The notes: a model not told the origin generated them from the sequence alone. 64,000 nucleotides of DNA from Pseudomonas sp. KU26590 (GCF_026153515.1 NZ_CP110644.1:3563501-3627500), one strand, 5' to 3'. Positions 18,351 through 26,497 are shown, counted from the first letter of the stretch. Program-made: numbers and translations.

Positions 18351-18458
18351 ATGACTCAATTTATTCCAAGCAATCGCCGTCATCATCACGGGACTCACTC
18401 AGGGTGCCGCGGTTGCTCACGCTCATCGAATGCTCAGAATTTTAGACATCCTTTCTGA
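18351..18458 (+). CDS. Histidine-rich leader peptide (attenuator), 35 aa
   Basis: A small open frame with a strong ribosome site (GAGGATCAGCT then ATG). The peptide begins MTQFIPSNRR and has three consecutive His codons, then H at 16 and again at 33 (RRHHHGTHSG, RHPF). It is followed 19 bases later by a rho-independent terminator, and 68 bases later by a gene for a HisRS-like protein. This is the layout of a histidine-responsive transcription attenuator: ribosome stalling at the CAT/CAC codons would favour an antiterminator. A possible antiterminator pairing is GGTGCC (about 18403-18408) with the GGCGCC of the terminator 5' arm. Attenuation is inferred, not shown. Confidence 0.65.
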   Translation: MTQFIPSNRRHHHGTHSGCRGCSRSSNAQNFRHPF

Positions 18459-18477
18459 CCAATCAGTGAACCAAACC

Positions 18478-18500
18478 AAGGCGCCAATGGCGCCTTTTTT
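18478..18500 (+). terminator. Intrinsic terminator of the His-leader attenuator
   Basis: AAGGCGCC-AAT-GGCGCCTT followed by TTTT: a perfect 8-bp stem, 3-base loop and T-tract. It lies between the His-rich leader peptide and the HisRS-like gene, so it would stop transcription before the gene when histidyl-tRNA is plentiful. Confidence 0.85.
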
Positions 18501-18526
18501 ATTGCCTGTAAAATGGAGATCTATAA

Positions 18527-19169
18527 ATGACCATGCTTCGCGGAACTCGAATAGTGACAGGGAAAGAAGCTGCAACCATGCGTGAGATAGAAGCCATATT
18601 TCGGAGCTACCTTCATCGATGCCGGGGCTGAGGAGGCCATACTTCCTGCATTGTGGGGCCAAGACACGTTTACTGAGAAAGCCGGTGGAAGTGAAATAAT
18701 CGGACAAATGTGGGCGTTTGATGACAAGGCCGGACGGCCTTGTTGTCTCATCCCAGAAGCAACCGCGCTTTTTCAGGAGCGCAACAATGCACTTCTCGGG
18801 TCACGAGACGAAGCGATGTTTTTCTACGTGACGCGATGTTACCGGTATGAACGACCTCAAGCCGGTCGGTATCGCGAATTCAGTCAACTGGGACTCGAAA
18901 TTCTTAGTTCCGCCCCCGTGCAGGCATTGCAACGTAGCCAAGCAATTTGCACCGGCTTTCTTGACTCGTTGGGACTCGCGTATGAACTCAATCTGTCAGT
19001 GAAGCGTGGCCTGAGCTATTACCTTGAGGGGAACGGTTTTGAGGTGCGTTGCCCTGTGCTGGGGGCACAGCAGCAAGTTGTCGGCGGCGGAGCTTATCTC
19101 GAAGGAGCTGGGTTCGGTATCGGGCTTGAGCGACTGGTGCTCGCCTTAGAGATGGCTCGGAGCCTGTGA
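18527..19169 (+). pseudogene. HisRS-like catalytic-core paralogue, frameshifted
   Basis: From the ATG at 18527 (GGAGATCTATAA upstream) the frame reads LRGTRIVTGKEAATMREIEAIF and runs to TGA near 18626. Shifting by one base in the TTT run near 18598-18600 continues as GATFIDAGAEEAILPALWGQDTF to 19169. The joined protein (about 213 aa) is a class II tRNA-synthetase core of the HisRS type: motif 2 region RCYRYERPQAGRYREFSQ and motif 3 GAGFGIGLERL. It lacks the anticodon-binding domain. The histidine signature RGLDYY is replaced by RGLSYY and the second one reads GGGAYLEG, so histidine activation may be altered. One extra T explains the break, so a sequencing error is possible. Regulation by the upstream His leader is likely. 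Confidence 0.8.
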
Positions 19170-19546
19170 TATTCAAGGTGCTTCCGGCAGAGGGAGATGA
19201 GCTTGAACGTGCTCGCCACAACCGGAAGCGGGTCATGAAAATTCTCGGTACCAGCGGTTAAACGAAGCCGCTGCCGGCCTGGATAGGTCTTAATTTTGGC
19301 CACCCAGCAAGATAAAGCACGCTGGGAGCTCCTAAGGCCAAGTGATGATCCGCAGGACTTGTTGCGAGCAATTACTCAACTAACAGCCGTCGGCGCTTAG
19401 CGCCGACAGTGCATCGCGCGTTTTTACACATTCTGGGTTGATTGCAGACAGACCAAGAGGCAGCTTTCGAGCGGGAGCAGCCAATCGAACGGCTATAGGA
19501 ACGGCTTTTGCACGAGATGTCGGTACACCGGACATAGGGAACCGAC
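19170..19546. other. Intergenic region after the HisRS-like gene
   Basis: A 31-codon frame starts with a GTG overlapping the upstream stop (GTGA at 19166) and reads IFKVLPAEGDELERARHNRK before a stop at 19261; it may be the stump of a co-transcribed gene. A perfect hairpin GTCGGCGC-TTA-GCGCCGAC lies at 19389-19407 without a T-tract. Nothing else is supported. Confidence 0.4.
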
Positions 19547-19984
19547 ATGAAGGAATGGCGCACATGCGACGGCATTTACGAACAGCATCTGCAAGCCGTC
19601 TCTGATGGCGTCATAAAACACGGTCAGAACTTGTCCCGTGAGCAGGGCGGCGTGGCGAACCCTATCGCTTGCACAGTGCTGGAAGATGGAGTCTTGATAG
19701 GCGGCGTCACCGGCCGTACCGAATTCGGCCGTCTATTTATCAATTACCTGTGGGTAGACGCAGCTTCGCGGGGGCAGAAACTCGGCACGAAGCTTTTGCA
19801 CCGCCTTGAGGCGCTGGCTCTGGCGCGTGGCTGCCGGGAAGCGCTTATTGAGACCCTCGATGACGGCGCGGCTGACTTATATAAACGCTGCGGTTACCGA
19901 ATCGTTGCACATCTTCCGGGATACTGCGGGCCATGGAGTCGCCACACACTTTTGAAAATATTGAGTCCGGAAAGCGATGTTTGA
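19547..19984 (+). CDS. GNAT-family N-acetyltransferase
   Basis: 145 aa. The central strand and acetyl-CoA loop are typical: FINYLWVDAASRGQKLGTKLLHRLEALALARGC, with R-G-Q-K-L-G-T as the Q/RxxGxG/A motif, then ETLDDGAADLYKRCGYRIVAHLPGY (motif B with the Tyr). The substrate is not evident; the type resembles small-molecule or antibiotic acetyltransferases of the YhfO/ElaA-like set. It stands alone on the plus strand, 153 bp before the Nudix gene. Confidence 0.85.
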   Translation: MKEWRTCDGIYEQHLQAVSDGVIKHGQNLSREQGGVANPIACTVLEDGVLIGGVTGRTEFGRLFINYLWVDAASRGQKLGTKLLHRLEALALARGCREALIETLDDGAADLYKRCGYRIVAHLPGYCGPWSRHTLLKILSPESDV

Positions 19985-20137
19985 GCGGGCGATCTGCCTA
20001 AGTCATCTTACCCAGATCAGGCTAATTATTCTCAACGTCCCGGCGCACAAAGGCTGCACTCCTGCACAGGTGAGTGATCCAAAACCTGGCAAAGGTAAAC
20101 GCGCGTTCGCCCATCGATCATTTGCAAAGGAAGGCCA

Positions 20138-20614
20138 ATGCGACGTGCTTATTCAGTTCACGTATTTCTGACCCGCTCTGTGGGAGGCGAACGTCAGTAT
20201 CTGATCTTCCAGCGAGCCCCACGCGATGATCTAGGCTTGCCGGCGTTTTTTCAGGGCATTTCGGGCGCACTTGAAGATCAGGAGAGCTTCCAGGACGCGG
20301 CAGTTCGCGAAGTATTCGAAGAAACTGCGCTGCGCATCAGTCCGCCTATCTACTCTGGATTCAGTCACCAATATCCGATCAAGGAGCAATGGCGAAAGCA
20401 CTATGGTGCCGAGCCTCAGCAAGTAGAAGAGCGCGTCTTTACTGCAGATATTTCGGGTATGGAAGATCCTGTCCTGTCAGCGGAGCACACATCATTTCGC
20501 TGGCTTCGGCTTGCCGAAGCGCTGCCGCTGCTGACTTACGGCGCAAATGCGGAATGTCTTCAACGTGTTGATCTACTATGGTCGCGCGCCATTGGCGAAG
20601 CCGTTCTCAACTAA
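20138..20614 (+). CDS. Nudix hydrolase
   Basis: 158 aa. The Nudix box reads G-ALEDQ-E-SFQDAAV-REVFEETAL, matching GX5EX7REUXEEXGU except that the last Gly is Ala. The box is preceded by LGLPAFFQGISGALE, as in dihydroneopterin-triphosphate or dinucleotide pyrophosphatase-like members (NudB-like), but the substrate is not assignable. The start at 20138 follows AAGGAAGG. Its stop codon overlaps the stop of the convergent VOC gene by two bases, so the two genes share their 3' boundary and no separate terminator is visible. Confidence 0.87.
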   Translation: MRRAYSVHVFLTRSVGGERQYLIFQRAPRDDLGLPAFFQGISGALEDQESFQDAAVREVFEETALRISPPIYSGFSHQYPIKEQWRKHYGAEPQQVEERVFTADISGMEDPVLSAEHTSFRWLRLAEALPLLTYGANAECLQRVDLLWSRAIGEAVLN

Positions 20615-20997
20615 GTGAGGGCGGCATCCAATGTTTCTTTGAGCTCAAACCTGTTGCCTTCTGGGTCTGAGTAATAGACCCAACGACTGTTGCCGTATGT
20701 ACCCACTTCGGAGTCTGGCTGAAGCCCCCGGTTGCTCAAGTCCTCCATAGCAGACTCCAATGAAAGTACCGCGAATGCGATGATCACTGACTGCTCTGCA
20801 GGCGTCTTTCGATGACGAGCGCGCGCGCCATCGGCCCACAACTCAAAAATTGCGCCGCCGCCGACATCCAGCATGCAATAGCCATCGCCGTTTTCCACTA
20901 TAGGAAGGCCTACCCTTTCGACATAGAAACCGACCAGCGCAGTCAGATCGGCTGCATAGAGCCCCGCCCACGCAATACCAAGAAAAGTTCTGTTCAT
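20611..20997 (-). CDS. VOC-family (glyoxalase/bleomycin-resistance) protein
   Basis: 128 aa, one VOC domain of two beta-alpha-beta-beta-beta modules: LYAADLTALVGFYVERVGLPIVENG at the start and VYYSDPEGNRFELKETL at the end, where the C-terminal Glu is the usual metal ligand. It may be a dioxygenase or lyase-like metal enzyme or a drug-binding protein; the substrate is unknown. The start at 20997 follows AGGAGG; a longer frame from 21048 has no better site. Confidence 0.83.
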   Translation of the reverse strand: MNRTFLGIAWAGLYAADLTALVGFYVERVGLPIVENGDGYCMLDVGGGAIFELWADGARARHRKTPAEQSVIIAFAVLSLESAMEDLSNRGLQPDSEVGTYGNSRWVYYSDPEGNRFELKETLDAALT

Positions 20998-21277
20998 CCA
21001 CGCCTCCTGAGCGTAAGACCTTTTACTAAGCGTAATGCTAAACCGCATTGATTGAGTTGGCTGACATACGCACCAGTACGGTAGCAGTGGGCCGAGGTCT
21101 CACGCACCTGTATGGAGATGCAGTTGAATAGCCGCTTTGAGTCGGTAGCAGCCCCTCCCCGGCGATCCCTAAAGCCCGTTGCAGACCATCTGATGTCGAA
21201 AGGGATCCCTTTCGGCACTAGGAGGCCGGCAATGGTTGGTAGTGTTCGTCGGGGAAGGACTAGCTGATGGCTTCTGT

Positions 21278-21529
21278 CTATGAGCTTTGGAGAGGGATAG
21301 CAGAGGGCAAGGGTGTGCCGTCCTCGTAGCGAACCAATTCTTCTCGGGCGATCAGCACCAAATTTTCAACCTGTACGAATGGCAGATCCTCAGCGAATAG
21401 CGAAATTTTCAATGTGTTATCAGAATCACACCTGAAGACCTCGGCGCATACTTGATTGGTGGCGTTAATCAGCTCTAGTCCTAGGCCATCACGGATCACG
21501 TCCGAAGCAATCTGAATCCGATATTCCAT
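21278..21529 (-). CDS. Conserved small hypothetical protein, 83 aa
   Basis: The sequence MEYRIQIASDVIRDGLGLELI...VCAEVFRCDSDNTLKISLF...IAREELVRYEDGTPLPSA fits a family of small Pseudomonas proteins I recall without a function. It is soluble and acidic, with an AGGA site eight bases before the ATG. It could be an immunity-type or partner protein, but no toxin is adjacent. Confidence 0.6.
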   Translation of the reverse strand: MEYRIQIASDVIRDGLGLELINATNQVCAEVFRCDSDNTLKISLFAEDLPFVQVENLVLIAREELVRYEDGTPLPSAIPLQSS

Positions 21530-21769
21530 GTCTCATTCCTCGTGTTTGAACGTAACCGGTCAGCTAAAGCCCGATACCGGGTTATCTTGCATCGTCTTGC
21601 ATCGTCGCAATGAAGGCTTCTAGCCAATACCCGCTCCTGCTCAATACGCCGTGTGTGGAGTGTCCGGAAGGATCGTTTTCGTACAATTAGGAGACGGCGT
21701 GGTGAGCAGCGGCCGATGTCGACCCATTGCAGACGCTCAGCGGTGGTTAGGCCGGGGGGCGGTTCAGTT

Positions 21770-22345
21770 TTACAGGCGAGATGCAAAGTCTTGGAATCGG
21801 TCGAACAGCCTGAACCCGACATAGTCAGGTTTACGCTTGTATAGCCTCCGATAGTAGCAATCCCAGTAGCTGATCATTCGGTCGCGTGTGGCCTGAAAAT
21901 ACTTTGGGTTGTCTCTGATGAAGGAGCCATAAAGCAAAGGGTCAAGCAGGGAAAAGTGGGATTCGCACGTGTCGAGTATCTCGATCACATACTCGCCAGT
22001 GAGCTGAACAACGAATGGAACAACCCAAGGTTCGTAGACCGGGAGGATGCGTTCAAGTTGGCGCTGGCGCACATAGCCATTGTGATGCCTGGTCAATAGG
22101 CACGAGTACATGATGCTTTGCGTCCGGCTCAGAGACTTACCATCCTGCTCGCTGCCTTCATGGTGGATTCGGTATGGAACGACCACCCGGTTTTTGTCTG
22201 TTGTGACCTCTACGCCTCGATGATCAGCACATTTGGTATCGCCTATGACCAAGCTCAGACAATCTGCCTCCATTTTCAGGTAGGGCGGAAAGGCGTTAGC
22301 GATTGTTTTACCGCGGTGGGAGTCTGTGACGTCATCGCTTTCCAT
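21770..22345 (-). CDS. Hypothetical protein, 191 aa
   Basis: Not recognised. The start at 22345 follows AAAGG six bases upstream; an upstream start at 22366 is weaker. A notable middle is QSIMYSCLLTRHHNGYVRQRQL, followed by VVPFVVQLTGEYVIEILD and an aromatic-basic C-terminus (YWDCYYRRLYKRKPDYVGFRLF). No signal peptide or membrane helix. It lies about 100 bp downstream of the broken AbrB-type antitoxin gene on the same strand, so an ancestral antitoxin/partner pair is possible but unproven. Confidence 0.6.
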   Translation of the reverse strand: MESDDVTDSHRGKTIANAFPPYLKMEADCLSLVIGDTKCADHRGVEVTTDKNRVVVPYRIHHEGSEQDGKSLSRTQSIMYSCLLTRHHNGYVRQRQLERILPVYEPWVVPFVVQLTGEYVIEILDTCESHFSLLDPLLYGSFIRDNPKYFQATRDRMISYWDCYYRRLYKRKPDYVGFRLFDRFQDFASRL

Positions 22346-22441
22346 GGCTAACCTTTTTCTAATCATTTAGTTTTTACGAAAAGGCTTTCACTTAGAATAT
22401 CGACCTCGACCGCACCCGGCCGATATTGGCCGAGAACTGCC

Positions 22442-22630
22442 TCAGGACTGGGTATTCGCCTCGCGAATCGTTCTGAGCACTATCGCCCCGTTAACCAATC
22501 CGATGCTCAAGGAATCACCCAAACCGACGTTTATTGCTGCAACGACATCCGGTGGGAGATCGATGATGACGTCTCCGCCACCATCACCTGGATCCTAGCA
22601 CTTCACGATTGTCCGCACGGATTGAGTCAT
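22442..22630 (-). pseudogene. AbrB/MazE-type antitoxin with in-frame amber codon
   Basis: 63 codons on the minus strand. The ATG at 22630 gives MTQSVRTIVKC, then TAG (22595-22597), then in the same frame DPGDGGGDVIIDLPPDVV and AINVGLGDSLSIGLVNGAIVL to the stop at 22442. This is the swapped-hairpin AbrB/SpoVT fold found in Pseudomonas antitoxins; the usual residue at the stop is Gln (CAG). The ribosome site upstream is weak. A second, more decayed copy sits at 23257-23376. Confidence 0.65.
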
Positions 22631-22684
22631 AAGGGAAAAGGCTTCGATGTCTGGGAGAGCCCTCATCCTACGCCCGCATGGCCC

Positions 22685-22712
22685 CTACTGACAGCTATCG
22701 GCCAGAAGCCGC
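22685..22712. repeat. Pseudomonas intergenic repeat half-element
   Basis: CTACTGACAGCTATCGGCCA then GAAGCC: one arm of the stem-loop repeat whose core is seen more completely at 38427-38503. It lies between the AbrB remnant and the gene at 22778. Confidence 0.5.
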
Positions 22713-22777
22713 CTTTCACCTACCCGTAGAAGCACACTCGACGTATCCTGCAGAATGGCTGATTGAGAGGAGCCCAA

Positions 22778-23185
22778 ATGAGTACTGATTGGCAACAAAT
22801 TCGAGAAATGATGAGCACTGTCATCGATAGCTGCGAGCAGATCGAAACAGCAGGGTTCAGTGAAGAACATCGCTCCGCGACCGTGGAAATCAATGGCGTC
22901 CACTACTCCGTTCATGAGTTTTTGATCAGTGCGTGGACGCTGCCGGAAAACATTCGCTACCAGATCATTCGTGAGCGTCATGAAGCTGGAAATAACCTTC
23001 CCTACATTCCCGAAGCAGCCCGCCTTCTTGTCTCAATGGCTCAGGCTTGTGCGGAATTGGTTGGAGCAGCCGACACGGCGCCAGCTAAGAAAGCTATTGA
23101 AGGAATGCATTATTGGTACAAGGCCTACGCTGTACCGCATATGACTACAGCGATCAGGCTGGCAAAAAAAGAATCTGACGCTTAG
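22778..23185 (+). CDS. Hypothetical protein, 135 aa
   Basis: The ATG at 22778 is chosen because GAGGAG lies six bases upstream. The protein is acidic and helical (DWQQIREMMSTVIDSCEQIE, then RLLVSMAQACAELVGAADTA). No motif was recognised and no membrane segment is present. Confidence 0.6.
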   Translation: MSTDWQQIREMMSTVIDSCEQIETAGFSEEHRSATVEINGVHYSVHEFLISAWTLPENIRYQIIRERHEAGNNLPYIPEAARLLVSMAQACAELVGAADTAPAKKAIEGMHYWYKAYAVPHMTTAIRLAKKESDA

Positions 23186-23256
23186 ATGCAAGGGATTCAA
23201 CCGGCGGAGGCTGCTCTGCTTTTGGCATAACCCTCTCTCATTGGTCGATACCTGCC

Positions 23257-23376
23257 TTAGGGCTCCACATCACGAATAGGACTGAGCAAAATCGTCCTGC
23301 TCACCAGTTCCATGCTCAATGAATCACCAAGATTGAGATTCATGCTTTAAAGAAGGTCTGAAGGGAAGTCGATTAG
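23257..23376 (-). pseudogene. Second AbrB-type antitoxin remnant
   Basis: On the minus strand LIDFPSDLL, TAA, then SMNLNLGDSLSMELV and ILLSPIRDVEP. It matches the C-terminal half of the AbrB-like gene at 22442-22630 (IDLPPDVVAA, NVGLGDSLSIGLV). The 5' half is missing where an IS66 scrap begins. Confidence 0.55.
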
Positions 23377-23545
23377 TTTGCTGGGTCGCTGCGCAGGGGC
23401 AAACGCGCGGCGGCCATCATGAGCTTGATCCAGTGTGCGCGGCTCAATGGTCGTGACCCGAATGCCTACTTATAAGACGTCCTCATTCGTCTACCGACGC
23501 AGCGGGCGAGTGGGATCGATCAGTCACTGCCGCATGAGTGCGCGC
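23377..23545 (+). pseudogene. IS66 tnpC 3' remnant
   Basis: FAGSLRRGKRAAAIMSLIQC, ARLNGRDPNAYL, stop, DVLIRLPTQRASGIDQSLPH: the C-terminus of TnpC nearly complete but with a TAA. It is closely similar to the complete element over this stretch, showing a formerly full IS66 copy between the AbrB remnant and the HIT gene. Confidence 0.8.
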
Positions 23546-23551
23546 GCCTGA

Positions 23552-24001
23552 CTACACGGGCTGTGGCTTAGTCAACGAAGCCCTCAGCAGCCGAACCGCC
23601 GAAAGCTGCTTTTCAGACTCGTCAGCGGAAAGGGGTCTCTCGCAATATTCACGACTTAAAAAAATAATCGCGTCGTTACCATCAGGGTTGTCGGAATAGT
23701 CGGGATGTTTTGATATCTCTATTAGCAAATTTTCCGAGATAGGGGCGACATGAAAATGTACGTTGAAACCACGAGAGAACCCTAATTTATAAAACACCAC
23801 TGTGTAGGGTTCGTACACCTTCGTAAGCAGACGATCCAGTGCTCTCATCATCAAACCTAGAGATGACAGGGCATCGTCGCTTAAATCGCTGAGTTCTGAA
23901 GCCGGCTCTTCGGATGATATTATCAAGTATCCCTCGTAACGTGCATCTCGTCGATGAGTCACTATCCAGTGGGCATTTCCTAAAACTTTTAGCTCGTCCA
24001 T
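23552..24001 (-). CDS. HIT-family hydrolase
   Basis: About 149 aa. The histidine triad reads GFNVHFHVAP (HxHx pattern), preceded by YTVVFYKLGFSR and an N-terminal strand HWIVTHRRDARYEGYLIISS. HIT proteins hydrolyse or transfer nucleotides from phosphoramidates, adenylates or dinucleoside polyphosphates; the particular substrate is unknown. The ATG at 24001 has GGAG just upstream (ACTGGAGCTAT). A longer frame from a GTG at 24097 lacks a ribosome site, although its extra CTC-rich segment could be native. Confidence 0.75.
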   Translation of the reverse strand: MDELKVLGNAHWIVTHRRDARYEGYLIISSEEPASELSDLSDDALSSLGLMMRALDRLLTKVYEPYTVVFYKLGFSRGFNVHFHVAPISENLLIEISKHPDYSDNPDGNDAIIFLSREYCERPLSADESEKQLSAVRLLRASLTKPQPV

Positions 24002-24129
24002 ATAGCTCCAGTTAAGCGATGTACCTATTTGAAAGTAACCCCTGCAGGTGCAAATTACATTGTCTGCACGATGGCATGCAATCCTTTGACAGATCACTCA
24101 AGGTGGGTTCGCCCTACGCCTACGCTCAA

Positions 24130-24205
24130 AGGCCATAATCCGCATGCCTAATTGAAGGACGTACTGGCGGGCGAGCGAGATCGCCGAGCTGTTGTCGTAC
24201 ACCTC
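24130..24205 (+). pseudogene. IS66 tnpC 3' scrap
   Basis: AATCCGCATGCCTAATTGAA, then GGACGTACTGGCGGGCGAGC, corresponds to the end of tnpC (NPYAYLKDV then RASEIDQLLP) with an internal deletion. It lies immediately before the stop of the P-loop gene on the opposite strand and about 600 bp from another such scrap. Confidence 0.5.
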
Positions 24206-24214
24206 GAAGTCAAT

Positions 24215-24706
24215 TCAGTCTTTAGAAGCATGAGCATTCGCGCTAGCCTGTGCATCTACGACTAGGATTTCGGTGAAACCCTCGCTCAAGCGTGGAGGCT
24301 GAAGTGCTTTAAAAACGTTTCTAATGGCATTCTCAGGAACGATCTCATCATCAGGACGCAATTGATTACGTGCCAAACAGTCTTCCAGCGAAGTCGTGAA
24401 CCAAATAGCTACCACATCAACCCCATGCTTCTTGGCGGCCTGTATGAGCGATTCACGCTCGCAGCGCTGAACCAGGATGGCATCGAAGATTACAGCGCCA
24501 GGCTCAACTAAAAGCGTCGATTTGGCCCAAGTGCTTTTTCCTGAACCCTGAGCGCCTATCAACAAATACAAACGACAAGGCCTTGGAGTCACTAGCAAAG
24601 CCTCTGATAGGGCAATGTGAGCTCTTTGCCAAGCCAGTCTATTTAGCTCAGCATTAATAATGCGGCCCCTCTCCGTCTGTAGGAAGTGATCCGGATTGAT
24701 GTGCAT
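24215..24706 (-). CDS. P-loop kinase-like protein (zeta-toxin/polynucleotide-kinase type)
   Basis: 163 aa from the ATG at 24706. Walker A is LLIGAQGSGKSTWAK (GxxGxGKST). A VDVVAIWFTTSLEDCLARNQLRPDDEIVPENAI segment fits the lid and second strand of small P-loop kinases related to zeta toxins and T4 polynucleotide kinase. The phosphate acceptor is unknown. The longer frame from 24928 overlaps the divergent histidine-phosphatase gene and is unlikely. The pairing with a divergent phosphatase and a nearby HIT protein hints at nucleotide metabolism, but this is inference. Confidence 0.7.
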   Translation of the reverse strand: MHINPDHFLQTERGRIINAELNRLAWQRAHIALSEALLVTPRPCRLYLLIGAQGSGKSTWAKSTLLVEPGAVIFDAILVQRCERESLIQAAKKHGVDVVAIWFTTSLEDCLARNQLRPDDEIVPENAIRNVFKALQPPRLSEGFTEILVVDAQASANAHASKD

Positions 24707-24914
24707 GAAAACGGCCCGCCAAGAAAAGCGTGGATGTAGCAGTTGAAAGCAGCGCTGCCCGGAAGCTGTTTTAGGCAGATCTTCGGAAAGGTCACTCCTT
24801 AGCCCTGGAAATCGTGAGCGTCTGGTGAACACGCCTGCCCCAAACCCCGGTCTTGGTGCGTTCAACGGCGACGGAAAGGTACAATCTATCCTTTTTTTCG
24901 CTGAGACGGATTTC

Positions 24915-25514
24915 ATGCATTTATACATCGTGCGACATGGTGAAACCTGGGCTAATGCCGAACATCGATACCTTGGATCTCTTGATCCAGAGCTTACAGC
25001 GCTGGGCCGCCTGCAAGCTCATAGGCTTTGCGAGCAGTTGCCCGCAAGCCTTGATGTGCTCGTGGTTTCTCCGCGCCTCAGGGCGGTACAAACCGCGAGT
25101 GTTCTGAACGAACGCCTGAAGCTCTCTCCTGAAATAATGGACTGCTTCAGAGAGCGGGATGTCGGCGTTTTCGAGGGCCTGACCCAAGGAGAGGCCAAGA
25201 AGCGCTATCCGCAACTCTGGTCGCAGAACATCACTCGACTCTGGGATGCTGGGCCCACCGGTGGTGAGACGATCTCTGACGTTGTGAAACGAGTGCGAGA
25301 CGGCTTGGCTGAGCTGGAATCGAAATACCCCTCGAAAACTGTTCTGCTTGTAGCGCACGGCTTCGTCACAAAAGTAGTCAGAGCACTGGCCAAAGGGGAC
25401 TTTTCTGACTTTTACGAATGGCAGATCTCAAACGGTAACATGTTGATTTTGCCTAGCTTCAAGACTCCTATACAAGATCTGGAAACTCTGAGGCGCACTC
25501 TACCCATAGCATAA
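24915..25514 (+). CDS. Histidine phosphatase (phosphoglycerate-mutase-like)
   Basis: 199 aa. The catalytic motif LYIVRHGETWANAEHRYLG is near the N-terminus; SPRLRAVQTA supplies the second Arg, and VLLVAHGFVTKVVRAL the second His. It is a member of the dPGM/CobC/GpmB-like superfamily acting on small phosphorylated metabolites. The start at 24915 places the RHGE motif at residue 7 as usual; an upstream frame from 24825 overlaps the divergent gene and would bury it. Confidence 0.85.
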   Translation: MHLYIVRHGETWANAEHRYLGSLDPELTALGRLQAHRLCEQLPASLDVLVVSPRLRAVQTASVLNERLKLSPEIMDCFRERDVGVFEGLTQGEAKKRYPQLWSQNITRLWDAGPTGGETISDVVKRVRDGLAELESKYPSKTVLLVAHGFVTKVVRALAKGDFSDFYEWQISNGNMLILPSFKTPIQDLETLRRTLPIA

Positions 25515-25762
25515 CGTGGGATGCTGCCAGACTTGAAGCAGCAACTCCGCAATCTCATTTTCCCGCTGCGGCGGCCGTTACGTCAGTACATATTTCAGAT
25601 AACCCCGAATTATCAGGCGCCACAGCGCCGACTTCACCGAGCGCCCGATTGGATAGATGAGTAACGGCTGAATGAAGGAGCGGCAATCTAAAAAGGCCAA
25701 TCAGCCGACCCGTTTTGAAATGCTAGAATCTCGCCAGCAACATATCACCTACGAGAAAGTCG

Positions 25763-26095
25763 ATGAATACAGATCTGACTGAAGAAGAGATGCGTAGAGC
25801 GCTCTTCGGCAGCCCCGCGGCGGCTCCAAAAGTAATTGCGCCAGCTTCATCGACGTCGATACCAGACGTCGCGCTCGCGCAAGCGGTGAAGCCCCAACCC
25901 AAAAAGAAGGCCACAAAGGCATACACCCCGCGGCTGCGTGTAGCGATGCAGGTCACCAACGAGTTTGAGGGCAAAACCTACGAGCTGATCCACGAGGCCG
26001 ACACTCTGAGCACACTCCTCGCCGAACAGGAGGCGACCAAAGCTGCTCGAAAGAAATACAGGTATGTCGAGGTCATCTCTGTCAAACCTATGTAG
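25763..26095 (+). CDS. Hypothetical protein, 110 aa
   Basis: The sequence starts MNTDLTEEEMRRALFGSPAA, has a Pro/Ala/Lys-rich linker (VKPQPKKKATKAY) and a C-terminal half YTPRLRVAMQVTNEFEGKTY...KYRYVEVISVKPM. It resembles small proteins found on integrative elements of Pseudomonas, but I cannot name a family. GAGAAAG lies seven bases before the ATG. Confidence 0.55.
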   Translation: MNTDLTEEEMRRALFGSPAAAPKVIAPASSTSIPDVALAQAVKPQPKKKATKAYTPRLRVAMQVTNEFEGKTYELIHEADTLSTLLAEQEATKAARKKYRYVEVISVKPM

Positions 26096-26322
26096 GTCAG
26101 ATGCCTCGATCTCGCCATTGGCTTTCTGAGGCCTCAAGGCGACGGCGCAGAGTGGGCCTAATCCAGCAGGTATTTGATTCCGAGCAACGCTGCAGGGGCC
26201 AGGTAGAGTTCACTACGAGAGAATGGAGAGACGTGAATCTTCAGCCTGCCGGCAAGGTAGGCAGGGTTGTCGGACTGACGACTTCGGCTCGTAAATCACA
26301 GGATGCTGAAGCCTCGCCTGCC

Positions 26323-26497
26323 CTATTGCTCAACTAATGAACGCCGGGATTGCTCGCGTTCAACTTCATCAACCCATACAAAAGCATCGTTCGTAAGCAT
26401 CCTTTCGCCATTCCATCGATAAGCACATAGGTCACCGTCCTGCCAACTCACCTTCCTAACCCCGACGCCATCCGCGTTAATAACGTAAGAGGTGTTC
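26323..26497 (-). pseudogene. C-terminal fragment of an unidentified protein
   Basis: On the minus strand an open frame reads INADGVGVRKVSWQDGDL, CAYRWNGERMLTNDAFV, WVDEVEREQSRRSLVEQ and stops at 26323. The composition looks like a real protein, but no start codon with a ribosome site is found upstream within the window of homology. Probably a truncated gene end. Confidence 0.35.

Noticed and set aside
19372..19575. Two overlapping minus-strand frames upstream of the GNAT gene
   Set aside because: Ser/Arg/Cys-rich shadow-like composition and overlap with the GNAT ribosome site.
24825..24914. N-terminal extension of the histidine phosphatase
   Set aside because: It would move the catalytic RHG motif to residue 37, overlaps the divergent gene region and has no better ribosome site.
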